From positions 835,837 to 899,836 of the forward strand of contig NZ_JACBAZ010000002.1 of the NCBI RefSeq assembly GCF_013391475.1: 64,000 nucleotides of DNA, written 5' to 3'. Position 1 is the stretch's first letter. Every line of letters begins with the position of its first letter. The notes beneath the pieces are model-generated. The model was given only the letters and a program-made list of their open reading frames with translations, made no database searches and was not told the origin of the DNA. The position numbers and the translations under genes were made by a program. This document shows, in pieces, positions 15,122-23,955 of the stretch. Source of the stretch: Oceaniferula marina (GTDB lineage: Bacteria > Verrucomicrobiota > Verrucomicrobiia > Verrucomicrobiales > Akkermansiaceae).

Positions 15122-17740
15122 ATGAAACAACTTGTTGATCTGATCCGTCACACACGCCGATTTCGATACACCTTGACTCTGTTGTTGATTTTTGGGGCAT
15201 TGTTTGCCGTAAGTCAGACTCGGAGTCAGGAATCCGGGGCCCCTGATCCGGCCGCTGAGGAGGTTGAGGTTCCCGAAAAGGGAATGGAAAAGGGAGTGGA
15301 AAAGGAGATTCCTGTCGAGCCTGAGCTTGCAGCCGAACCTGATAGCGCTGAAAAAAAACAGACCGAGGGGCGGGAGATTGAGCTTGAGAAGGTGGCGGAG
15401 ACATTCCTTGGAGGGTTAAGTTCGCATCTTTCCAGCAAGCCGGTGCCAGAAGATACCGTTTTGCCGGATAGCATCATCGGGATGACCTGTAACGCCGAGC
15501 TGGATAAAGAGGGCGATGATGATCAGAAAGGGCTACGCCATCAGTTGGGTGATAAGGAAAAGGCCGGCCAGTATATTCACGATTTGCGCATGCGAGGGGT
15601 GGTTCCCGTCCAATCGATTCGCTGGATTCGTCCTCAGGCTGACAAGCCCATGAAGTCAGACAAGGATGCAAAGAAAAAGCCCGAGCCGAGTGCCGTGCTC
15701 TGGGGGATTATCACCGTGGATGACAAGCGTAACCCGAATGTGAAGAACTGGGAACCTCGTAGCCGAGCGGTGAAAATTTCGTTTCAAGAACGTGATGGTA
15801 AACGCCTGATCAGTGACATCGAGCGGCCCAAGGTGCGTGAACTTGGAGGTGTGAGCTTTGTTGAGCATTTTATACAACAATTAAAATCCGGCAAACAACA
15901 GGAAGCTTGGAATTCCGGAAGCAAGCTCATGCAAGCAGAGCGGGATGCGGAGGCGTTTCATGCGGATATGGTAAAGGGAGGTTTTCTCAAGGATGGGAAG
16001 ATTGAATGGGGGGAGGAAACCGCAATCGAAGGTGGTTATAAATTAAACGGGGTGCTCAATGTTGAAGGAGGAGCTTCCTTGCCATTCTATGTGGCACTTC
16101 TGGAAACGGCGGACGGTCTCAAGGTGTTGGATTTTCAGTCAACGGATTCATTTTTCAGCCGAGTGATCGGTGGACGGGGCGACACCTTGGATATGGTATT
16201 AGCCGTTTTTGTTTTGGCCCTGCTGCTTGGCTTTCTGTATATCATCGTTTCCTATGTCAAAGGGCTCTGGGGATCACCTCGCGAGTTGTATATTTTGTTT
16301 TTCACCAAGCTTACCGAGTACAGCGCTTATGGTGCCGCGCAGTTGACCTTTATGTTCTACCTGCGTGAGGACCTGGGGCTTGGTGACCTTGGTGCCGGAA
16401 CCTATTACAGTACTTGGTCGACCGTTGTGACGGCCGTTACCATGGTGGTGGGTGCCATTTGCGATACCATCGGGGTGAAAAAAACCCTGCTGATTGGTAG
16501 TGTCCTGCTTTTGATCAGCCGGGTGGTGATGCCATTCTCCGATAACCTTTGGGTGGTGACTCTGCTTGGTTTTATTCCCTTGGGGATTGGAGTCGCGATC
16601 ACCGGGCCCGTGCTGTCGGTGGGTATCAAACGCTTCACCACGATCGAGGGGGCCGCTTTGGGCTTTGGTTTGTTTTACACGCTGATGAATGTCGGCTGGG
16701 CGGTCGGGGCGAAAATTTTCGATGTGGTGCGCATTCGTATGGGGGAAATGGGGAGTGTTGATTTCCTCGGCGACACCTTGTCGACCTGGCAGGTGTTGTT
16801 TGGCATTGGATTTTTCATCAACCTTCCCGACTTGCTGGCAATCCTGTGGATGCGCGACGGTGTGGAGATGACTGAGCACGGTGTGAAGTTTCCCGACAAG
16901 AAGGAGCGAGGATATGAGGCGGACGGTGCTGAGGGTTCGATGTGGCAACGGAGCGTATCTTCCTTGCGGAGCGGAGTGGTTGGTTCGGTTAAATTATTTG
17001 GCGACAATTTTGTCCAGCGGGCCTTCTGGGTGTTTATCTTGTTGATCGGGATCACGGTCTTTGCGCGCCTGACCTTCTTTCATTTCCACATTACCTGGCC
17101 GAGTTATGGTATCCGCTATTTCGGGCAGGGGTCTTTGGTGGGGAATGTGTTCGGGGTGTTGAACCCCTTGCTGATTGTGTTTCTTGTGCCGGTGGTTGCG
17201 TATTTGACCCGAAAGGTTCGTTCTTACTGGCTGCTTTTGGTCGGCACGATTGTTTCGGTGGCTTCGGTGGTTTTTGTGGTGCTTCCTCCCGAGGTGTTTG
17301 CCGGCTTGGCCGACACCTGGTTTGGGATAGTGGTGTATGAACGTTGGCTGGAGGTTCCGGTGGGTAACCGGGATCCCTATTATTTGTCGATGGTGCTTTT
17401 TGTCATTGTGTTTACGATTGGTGAGGCAATCTGGTCGCCGCGCCTGATGCAGTTCACCGCGGAGATTGCCCCTCCCGGGCGTGAGGGGTCGTATATTTCT
17501 CTCTCCTACCTTCCTTACTTCGGGGCGAAGTTTATTGTCGGGCCGATGGCAGGTATGCTGCTGACTGAGTATTCACCGGAATTCGGTGTCGATGGCATCT
17601 ACGGCTACTACCCGGATCATCAGATGATTTGGTGGTGGGTCGGTGGAACGGCGGCGCTGACTCCGATTGGTCTCTTGGCATTTAAGAAGCTCTACCGCTT
17701 GGCTGAAGCCCGTGCTGAAGAGGCTGCTCAAAATGAGTAA
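15122..17740 (+). CDS. POT/PTR2-like MFS peptide transporter with large N-terminal extracytoplasmic domain
   Basis: An 872-residue protein. An N-terminal helix (about 15-32) is followed by an acidic Glu/Pro-rich linker and a folded domain of about 300 residues that I do not recognise (…NVKNWEPRSRAVKISF…LEGG-type strands). A second helix at about 357-380 then leads into a 12-helix MFS carrier starting near 385. The first carrier helix LYILFFTKLTEYSAYGAAQ resembles the E-x-x-E-R-F-x-Y-Y-G region of proton-coupled oligopeptide transporters, and the MFS motif DTIGVKKTLLIG follows TM2. The start at 15122 (MKQLVDLIRHTRR) is preferred over 15104. Neighbours on both sides are oligopeptide ABC systems, supporting a peptide substrate. 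The fusion is unusual: typical POT carriers are about 500 residues. Confidence 0.8.
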   Translation: MKQLVDLIRHTRRFRYTLTLLLIFGALFAVSQTRSQESGAPDPAAEEVEVPEKGMEKGVEKEIPVEPELAAEPDSAEKKQTEGREIELEKVAETFLGGLSSHLSSKPVPEDTVLPDSIIGMTCNAELDKEGDDDQKGLRHQLGDKEKAGQYIHDLRMRGVVPVQSIRWIRPQADKPMKSDKDAKKKPEPSAVLWGIITVDDKRNPNVKNWEPRSRAVKISFQERDGKRLISDIERPKVRELGGVSFVEHFIQQLKSGKQQEAWNSGSKLMQAERDAEAFHADMVKGGFLKDGKIEWGEETAIEGGYKLNGVLNVEGGASLPFYVALLETADGLKVLDFQSTDSFFSRVIGGRGDTLDMVLAVFVLALLLGFLYIIVSYVKGLWGSPRELYILFFTKLTEYSAYGAAQLTFMFYLREDLGLGDLGAGTYYSTWSTVVTAVTMVVGAICDTIGVKKTLLIGSVLLLISRVVMPFSDNLWVVTLLGFIPLGIGVAITGPVLSVGIKRFTTIEGAALGFGLFYTLMNVGWAVGAKIFDVVRIRMGEMGSVDFLGDTLSTWQVLFGIGFFINLPDLLAILWMRDGVEMTEHGVKFPDKKERGYEADGAEGSMWQRSVSSLRSGVVGSVKLFGDNFVQRAFWVFILLIGITVFARLTFFHFHITWPSYGIRYFGQGSLVGNVFGVLNPLLIVFLVPVVAYLTRKVRSYWLLLVGTIVSVASVVFVVLPPEVFAGLADTWFGIVVYERWLEVPVGNRDPYYLSMVLFVIVFTIGEAIWSPRLMQFTAEIAPPGREGSYISLSYLPYFGAKFIVGPMAGMLLTEYSPEFGVDGIYGYYPDHQMIWWWVGGTAALTPIGLLAFKKLYRLAEARAEEAAQNE

Positions 17741-17843
17741 ACGGCAAAAGGAATTATTATTCTCATGAGGGGATCATTTTTCGTGGATTGGGTGCTTGCT
17801 ATGTGAATTTTTGTGCCCTAGAACCCTCGTCATATTCCCACAG

Positions 17844-17862
17844 ATGGTGGGGAAACCACCAT
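17844..17862 (+). promoter_or_regulatory. Hairpin covering the start codon of the yejB-like gene
   Basis: ATGGTGG (17844-17850) and CCACCAT (17856-17862) are perfect inverted repeats around the loop GGAAA. The right arm contains the first two bases of the ATG at 17861, and the only purine-rich ribosome-binding candidate lies in the left arm and loop. In the mRNA the structure would hide the start site, so it may control translation. Confidence 0.5.
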
Positions 17863-19204
17863 GAAAGCGTACTTTATCAGGAGATTCCTATTGATTCCGA
17901 TCACCTTGTTTGGAGTGACCTTGATTGTGTTTACCCTGACCCGTTTTATGCCGGGAAGCCCGATGGAGCGGGCGATGCAGCAGGCCAGTCAGGTGGATGA
18001 AAACTCGAAGGGCTCAAGCGGAGACAAGGAGCAAGGGGGGCTGAGCGATGAGCAACTCGAAGAATTGGAGGAGGAATACGGGTATGACAAACCAGTGGTG
18101 GTGGCGTATTTTCAGTGGTTAGGCCTGGCTCCGCGTGAGCGTCAGATCAGTAAGGCCGATTTTAAGGAAGGCGGAGAGGATACCATTGGCGCCGCCGTCA
18201 TTGAAGACCCCGAGAATGAAACGCTGGTGGTGCTCAAGGGGTCGGGTCGTCAGGTTAAGGTGGACCGCAACGCCTTGGAGGATGCTTATTTTCTCGATAA
18301 CGGCAAAAAGGTTTCCGAATCCGGCTGGAGTGTGCGGGTGGACAGCCCGAAGGATCGGGCAGAGCGCTGGGCGCGAAGAAACTTCAAGGATGTGGGATCG
18401 GCCCCGGAAAAAACCGCACGTGCGGTGGTGTTCAAAACCCGCTTTGCCGGGCTGGTGCAAGGGGATCTCGGGCGCTCTTCGACGTATCAGGACAAGGTGT
18501 CGGACATGATTTTAGCCCGCATTCCGATTGCGGTGTATTTCGGTCTTTTATCGACGATTATCATTTACGGTATTTGTATCCCGTTGGGGATCGTCAAGGC
18601 GATCAAGCACCGGACCTTCCTGGATAACGCGAGTTCGGTGATGATTTTTGTTGGCTACTCGATCCCTGGTTTTGCATTGGGGGCGCTACTTTTGGTGTAT
18701 CTGGGTGCTCGGCTCGGATGGTTTCCCTTGTTTGGTCTGATGAGCCCCGGTGTTGAGGATTTGAGTTTTTTCGAGAAGGTCAAGGATCTGGCGCATCACA
18801 CGGTTCTCCCCTTGAGTTGTTATATTATCGGGGGCTTTGCCTACACGACGATGATGATGAAAAACAACCTGATGGACAATCTGGCTGCGGACTACGTGCG
18901 CACGGCGGTGGCCAAGGGGGTGAGTTTCCGCTCGGCGGTATTCAAACATGCCTTCCGTAACTCGTTTATTCCGATTGCGACCAGCCTGGGTGGCCTGATT
19001 ACGATGTTTGTCGGCGGGAGCATGCTCGTGGAACAGGTTTTTGATATTCAGGGGTTTGGCTTGTTGCAGTATCAGGCGATTACGAATCGGGATAATTACG
19101 TGATCATGGGAACCCTGACCATTTCAGCATTCCTGATGGTTCTGGGTAATATTTTGTCGGATTTCATTGTCGCGATGGTCGACCCTCGCATCAAATTTCA
19201 CTAA
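17861..19204 (+). CDS. Peptide ABC transporter permease, YejB type, with periplasmic insertion
   Basis: A 447-residue permease related to YejB/DppB; E. coli YejB has 364 residues. TM1 is IRRFLLIPITLFGVTLIVF, followed by the family sequence RFMPGSPMERAM. About 170 mostly polar residues (about 45-210) then precede VQGDLGRSSTYQDKV, longer than in YejB and probably a periplasmic insertion. The core has five more helices and the EAA loop YVRTAVAKGVSFRSAVFKHA. It is the first gene of a five-gene operon with yejE-, yejA-, oppD- and oppF-like genes, 5 bp from the next. In enterobacteria YejABEF imports peptides including microcin C. Confidence 0.9.
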   Translation: MKAYFIRRFLLIPITLFGVTLIVFTLTRFMPGSPMERAMQQASQVDENSKGSSGDKEQGGLSDEQLEELEEEYGYDKPVVVAYFQWLGLAPRERQISKADFKEGGEDTIGAAVIEDPENETLVVLKGSGRQVKVDRNALEDAYFLDNGKKVSESGWSVRVDSPKDRAERWARRNFKDVGSAPEKTARAVVFKTRFAGLVQGDLGRSSTYQDKVSDMILARIPIAVYFGLLSTIIIYGICIPLGIVKAIKHRTFLDNASSVMIFVGYSIPGFALGALLLVYLGARLGWFPLFGLMSPGVEDLSFFEKVKDLAHHTVLPLSCYIIGGFAYTTMMMKNNLMDNLAADYVRTAVAKGVSFRSAVFKHAFRNSFIPIATSLGGLITMFVGGSMLVEQVFDIQGFGLLQYQAITNRDNYVIMGTLTISAFLMVLGNILSDFIVAMVDPRIKFH

Positions 19205-19209
19205 TCAGC

Positions 19210-20814
19210 ATGTTTCGAAAAATCGGATGGATTTTTATAGTGGGCGCCTTGGCGTCGGCTGTCGGGGAGTTGTGTGGGCTTAAGTTGCCGACACTGCGCT
19301 GGGGGTTTGAAACCAGTAGGGAGATTGCCTGGTTGCATTGGAATCTGGGAACCATGGCGGATGCGCGAATCATTCCCTGGTTTGGCTGGGTGTGTGTGTT
19401 GCTGAGTGTGGTGATGGGACTAACTCTGCTGATTCGTTTTCCCCGTGATTTTCAATTCACACCGATCACACAGCGCCGGATTGATCGCTTTCGTTCGATC
19501 AAGCGAGGGTACCGGGCATTTCTCACCATCATTGTCCTTGGGGTGATTGCGTCCCTTGACCACTTGCTGGTTGGAAATGATGCCTTGTTGGTGAAGTATG
19601 ATGGGAAGTGGCATAGTCCGGCCTTGGTCCAGAGCCAGTTCAAGGGCAAGGATTTTGGCTTGGAGGGGGAGGCCGGTGAGTCGCCGGCAAACTTCCGTCG
19701 ATTGAAGCAGCATTTTGAGGCAAAGGGAGGGGACGACTGGGTGTTGATGCCTCTGGTGCCTTACGCTCCGACCCAAGACACGGTGACGGTCCCAACCATG
19801 GCATTGGAAGTGCGAGATGATGGCCTGCTGTATCATCCGAGCTCCAGTAAACCATACAATGGTCTCGCAGCCCGGATTTATGATTTGAATGAACCCGGCC
19901 GGATGCATCTACGGTTCCGCTACCGCAAGGGGCTCAAGGAGGGGGCTGCCGATGGTTGGGACCGGGAGAATAACCGAATTTACGGTGCCAATTACCGTCA
20001 GGGTGAGTTGCAGTCTGAGAGTTGGAGTGGTGAGGGCAGCAAGGAGGAGTTTTTGGATGCTGAGAGTTCGGAGTTGAGTATTATTTATTATGCTCCGTCG
20101 CCGCCAAGTTTCAAGATGGGTCATGTCTTGGGGACCACGCCCCAGGGGTATGATGTCTTGGCGTATCTTTACGGGGGGCTACAGGTGAACTTCAAAGCGG
20201 CCTTGTTTTATATCCCCTGTATCTATCTGATCGGGATTACCGTTGGGCTCTTGATGGGCTTTTTCGGTGGGGTCTTTGATTTGTTTGTTCAGCGGTTGAT
20301 TGAGATTTTTTCCAACATTCAGTTTTTGTTTGTGATCATCATTGTGAGCTCCTCGGTTCCGGTGCAGATCAAAGAGAAATCGGGGCTGGGGGTGATCTTG
20401 CTGATTTTGATCTTATTCAGTTGGATGGGGATGACCTATCTGATGCGGACGGCGGCCTTGAAAGAGAAGCAGCGTGATTATGTGGCGGCGAGCCGAGTGA
20501 TCGGGTGCTCGACTCCGCGCATTATTTTCAAACATATTTTACCCAATGCGGTGGCGATCCTGGTGACCTTGGTTCCCTTTTCGGTTTCGGGATTGATTAT
20601 GGCGCTGACGTCGTTGGATTACCTGGGTTTTGGACTGCCGCCAAAGTATGCTACCTGGGGGATTTTGCTGAAGGATGGTTTGAGTACGCTTTCCGCTCCC
20701 TGGTTGGTGAGCTCGGCATTCCTTTGTTTGGTTTCCCTGTTGATCTTGATCACCTTTGTTGGTGAGGCGGTAAGGGAAGCCTTTGACCCCAAAAAATTCA
20801 CCTATTACAAATAA
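19210..20814 (+). CDS. Peptide ABC transporter permease, YejE type, with large extracytoplasmic insertion
   Basis: A 534-residue permease, about 190 residues longer than E. coli YejE. There are N-terminal helices at about 5-22, 62-80 and 101-117, then a long polar region (about 130-310) that contains the YejE-like HVLGTTPQGYDVLAYLYGG signature near its end. The BPD_transp_1 core follows, with six helices and the EAA loop DYVAASRVIGCSTPRIIFKH. It ends …VREAFDPKKFTYYK as YejE proteins do. The ATG lies 5 bp after the yejB-like stop, and the final A of its stop codon is the first base of the next start. Confidence 0.9.
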   Translation: MFRKIGWIFIVGALASAVGELCGLKLPTLRWGFETSREIAWLHWNLGTMADARIIPWFGWVCVLLSVVMGLTLLIRFPRDFQFTPITQRRIDRFRSIKRGYRAFLTIIVLGVIASLDHLLVGNDALLVKYDGKWHSPALVQSQFKGKDFGLEGEAGESPANFRRLKQHFEAKGGDDWVLMPLVPYAPTQDTVTVPTMALEVRDDGLLYHPSSSKPYNGLAARIYDLNEPGRMHLRFRYRKGLKEGAADGWDRENNRIYGANYRQGELQSESWSGEGSKEEFLDAESSELSIIYYAPSPPSFKMGHVLGTTPQGYDVLAYLYGGLQVNFKAALFYIPCIYLIGITVGLLMGFFGGVFDLFVQRLIEIFSNIQFLFVIIIVSSSVPVQIKEKSGLGVILLILILFSWMGMTYLMRTAALKEKQRDYVAASRVIGCSTPRIIFKHILPNAVAILVTLVPFSVSGLIMALTSLDYLGFGLPPKYATWGILLKDGLSTLSAPWLVSSAFLCLVSLLILITFVGEAVREAFDPKKFTYYK

Positions 20815-22964
20815 TGAGCAAGCGATGGAAATACCTTTGGCAAGCGGGTGCGGCCCTGATCAGCCTGTGTTTGTTGAGCTCCTGTGGCGAAGAGCAGGAA
20901 GAGGTGGAACGGACCTTTGGGTTTGATGAGTTTGTTCCGAAATACAACGCCTATATCAAGAATTGGCTGGCTGGCGAGCGGCACCGGGTGAAGAAGGAAA
21001 TTGATTCCCTGAGTGAGGAGCAGGCTGGCGCCGATGAGCGGAAGCTGGCAGAACTGAAGGATTCACTTGCTGATGCCCGCCGTGAATTGGCCCGCATTGA
21101 GTATCGCCAATCGGTTGGTGATTATTTTGCCTTTAAAAAAGAAACGGACCTACCGGAGGGCTTGCAGTGGGAAGATGGCTCGGGACAACCTGAAATTGGA
21201 GACTCGCGTGCGCGCAAGGGGGGAAGTTTTCATTTTTACATTTCCGAATTCCCGGCAACGGTTCGTCAGTTTGGCAAGGAAGCGAACAACTCGTTTCGCT
21301 CGGAGATTTACGATAACCTGGAAGTGGCGTTGATCGGACTCCATCCGATTACCTCCAGGATCATTCCCGGCACGGCCAAGCGCTGGGCGGTGAGTGAGGA
21401 CGGTCATACGGTTTATTATGAGCTGGACCCGGATGCCCGCTACAACGATGGCCACAAGATTCCGGTCAAAGATTACATGGTCTCGATTTACATTCGGGTG
21501 TCTGATTACGTTTCCGCCCCGTTTCAGAAACAATACTATCGTGAGCAGTTTGCCCAGGTCGCCAGTTATGGGGAAAAATATTTATCAGTGACCTTGCCCG
21601 AGCAAAAACCGTTGATGCCATACTATGGCGCGATGGCACCGGCCCCCTCACATTTTTTCAAAGATTATGGCCCCGACTTTGTGGATCGTTATCAGTGGAA
21701 GGTGGCTCCTCACACCGGAGCTTACTATGTTAAGGACAAGGATGTGGTGAAAGGGGTTTCGATCACCTTGACCCGTGACAAGGATTGGTGGGCAAAGGAT
21801 AAACAATACTACCGTAATCGCTTTAACCCTGACAAAATGGTTTTCACTGTGATCCGGGATGAATCCAAAGCCTTTGAATTGTTTCGGGCCGGCCAGCTTG
21901 ATGTGTTTGGTTTGACCCGCCCCAATTTCTGGTATGAAAAGTCGGAGATCGACCCCGTGTTTGATGGCTACATCGAACGGTATCAATTTTATAACCAATT
22001 TCCGCGTAGCCCGCGTGGAGCATACATGAATGTCGCCCGCCCGATTTTCCAAAACCTGGATTTACGCAAAGGGGTGGATTTTTCCCTGAACTGGCAGAAG
22101 TGTATTGATGTGATTTTCAGGGGAGATTATGCGCGCTTGCAGCAGTTCAGTGTGGGCTTTGGCGAAATCACCAACCCGAACGTGCGAGCCCGGCAGTTTT
22201 CAGTGATCCGCGCGCGTGAACATTTTGCCAAGGCCGGATATACTCAGGAGGGAAGCGATGGTATCTTGCGTAAACCCAGCGGCGAACGCCTGGCTGTAAA
22301 TCTGAGTTATCCGAATGTCGCTTATTACCCGCGGCTCGTTGCCGTGCTCAAGGAAGAGGCAAAAAAGGCAGGGCTCGATATTCGTGCCGATGGTTTGGAA
22401 TCGACGGTGTATTACAAGAAGGTGATGAAAAAAGAGCACGATATGTGCATCTGGGCCTGGGGGACCAACCCACCATTTCCTCGTTATTATCAGTCGTTTT
22501 TCTCAAAAAATGCCTTCGATTCGAATGGTGAACCAAAGCCGCAGACCAATAACATTAACTGCTACTCCAACCCTGTCATGGACAAATACTGTAAGGGTGT
22601 GCGTTACGCAAGAACGGTTGAGGAAGTGAAGGAGAACTCGTGGAAAGCCCAGCAATTGATCCATGACGAAGCCCTGTTTTCACCTGCGTGGGTGACGAAC
22701 TTTGTCCGGGTTGGCTCCTGGCGTTGGTTGCGTTGGCCGGACACCGAGGACACCCCTTTCTGTGTTCCCATTGTTTACAGTCCTCTGGAAAGCTACTGTT
22801 ATTGGATTGATGAGGAAATCAAACAGGAAACGCTCAAAGCAAAGCGGCTTGGGAAAACGTTCCCGGAAGTGCAAGTGGTGATCGATGATTTTAAGGATGG
22901 AATTCCTGTGACGCAGGAAAAATCAGAAGAAGCCCGTGAGGAAGGAGGAATGAGCAATGAGTGA
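20814..22964 (+). CDS. Peptide-binding lipoprotein, YejA type
   Basis: A 716-residue family 5 substrate-binding protein, longer than E. coli YejA (about 600). The signal peptide ends at the lipobox LLSSC, so it is lipid-anchored. Residues about 40-100 form a charged helical segment (probable coiled coil: HRVKKEIDSLSEEQ, LAELKDSLADARRELARIE) before the SBP_bac_5 fold. YejA features include SEIYDNLEVALIGLHPITSR, IPGTAKRWAVSEDGHTVYYE and the Trp/Tyr-rich ligand-site region MCIWAWGTNPPFPRYYQSFF. It overlaps the yejE-like stop by one base and the next ATPase gene by eight. The coiled coil may space the binding domain from the membrane or contact the enlarged permease loops. Confidence 0.9.
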   Translation: MSKRWKYLWQAGAALISLCLLSSCGEEQEEVERTFGFDEFVPKYNAYIKNWLAGERHRVKKEIDSLSEEQAGADERKLAELKDSLADARRELARIEYRQSVGDYFAFKKETDLPEGLQWEDGSGQPEIGDSRARKGGSFHFYISEFPATVRQFGKEANNSFRSEIYDNLEVALIGLHPITSRIIPGTAKRWAVSEDGHTVYYELDPDARYNDGHKIPVKDYMVSIYIRVSDYVSAPFQKQYYREQFAQVASYGEKYLSVTLPEQKPLMPYYGAMAPAPSHFFKDYGPDFVDRYQWKVAPHTGAYYVKDKDVVKGVSITLTRDKDWWAKDKQYYRNRFNPDKMVFTVIRDESKAFELFRAGQLDVFGLTRPNFWYEKSEIDPVFDGYIERYQFYNQFPRSPRGAYMNVARPIFQNLDLRKGVDFSLNWQKCIDVIFRGDYARLQQFSVGFGEITNPNVRARQFSVIRAREHFAKAGYTQEGSDGILRKPSGERLAVNLSYPNVAYYPRLVAVLKEEAKKAGLDIRADGLESTVYYKKVMKKEHDMCIWAWGTNPPFPRYYQSFFSKNAFDSNGEPKPQTNNINCYSNPVMDKYCKGVRYARTVEEVKENSWKAQQLIHDEALFSPAWVTNFVRVGSWRWLRWPDTEDTPFCVPIVYSPLESYCYWIDEEIKQETLKAKRLGKTFPEVQVVIDDFKDGIPVTQEKSEEAREEGGMSNE

Positions 22965-23955
22965 GAATGTGTTGGAAGTAAAAGATCTGATCACGGCTTT
23001 CCGGATGGAGGACGGTGATTGGGTGCGAGCGGTGGATGGTGTTTCCTTCCGGGTTCCCAAAGGAAAGACCGTCGGGATTGTTGGTGAATCCGGCTGTGGT
23101 AAGAGTGTTACCTCAATGTCTATTGTCGGTTTGTTACCCAAGCCGATGGGGCATGTGTTAGGAGGTGAGGTGTTATTTAAAGGTGAAGATCTGACTCGGA
23201 CGAGTGACAAGCGTATGCACCAGGTTCGAGGCGGCGAAATCGGTGTGATTTTCCAAGAGCCCATGACGGCTCTCAATCCGGTACACCGGATTGGTAAGCA
23301 GATTAGTGAGTCGTTGATCTTGCACCGTGGAATGAATAAGCGCGAAGCCTTGAAGGAATCGGTAGCTCTGTTGGAGAAGGTGGGGATTCCCGCTCCGGAA
23401 GAACGGGTGATGGAATACCCGCACCAACTATCGGGTGGAATGCGGCAGCGGGTTGTGATTGCCATCGCGCTGGCGTGTAAGCCGGATTTATTGATTGCGG
23501 ATGAACCAACGACGGCTCTGGATGTTACGGTGCAGTCGCAGATTCTTGAGTTGATGGCTGACCTTCAGGCCGAGATGGGGATGTCTACGATTTTGATCAC
23601 TCACGACTTGGGAGTGATTGCCGGTCACTGCGATGAAGTGGTTGTGATGTATGCCGGTCGGGTGGTGGAGCGAGCTCCCGTTCAGACTTTGTTTTCTTCT
23701 CCCCAACATGCCTACACACGAGGCTTGCTGCAGGCGATTCCCACCTTGGAGACGCCACGCAAGTCGAGGCTCAATACCATCGAAGGTCAGGTGGCAGCGA
23801 TCAGTGATTTTGTCCCCGGGTGTCGGTTTTGCCAGCGCATGGAGCGCAGCGGTGACACGCTCAAAACCCGGGCTCCTTTTGTTGAAATATTTGAAGACCA
23901 TTGGGTGGAAGCGTGCCCTGAATGTGTCGATGTCTCCAGCCTATCAGCGTCATGA
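22957..23955 (+). CDS. Peptide ABC transporter ATPase, OppD/DppD type
   Basis: A 332-residue ATP-binding subunit. Walker A is GESGCGKS, Q-loop FQEPMTALNP, signature LSGGMRQRV, Walker B LLIADEPTTALD and H-loop THDLG, all intact. The C-terminal oligo_HPY extension has cysteines (CRFCQRMERS and CPEC) that in this family can bind an iron-sulfur cluster. The start is supported by a strong GGAGG 10 bp upstream within the end of the yejA-like gene. It overlaps the next gene by ATGA. E. coli YejF is a fusion of the two ATPases; here they are separate genes as in Opp/Dpp. Confidence 0.95.
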   Translation: MSENVLEVKDLITAFRMEDGDWVRAVDGVSFRVPKGKTVGIVGESGCGKSVTSMSIVGLLPKPMGHVLGGEVLFKGEDLTRTSDKRMHQVRGGEIGVIFQEPMTALNPVHRIGKQISESLILHRGMNKREALKESVALLEKVGIPAPEERVMEYPHQLSGGMRQRVVIAIALACKPDLLIADEPTTALDVTVQSQILELMADLQAEMGMSTILITHDLGVIAGHCDEVVVMYAGRVVERAPVQTLFSSPQHAYTRGLLQAIPTLETPRKSRLNTIEGQVAAISDFVPGCRFCQRMERSGDTLKTRAPFVEIFEDHWVEACPECVDVSSLSAS

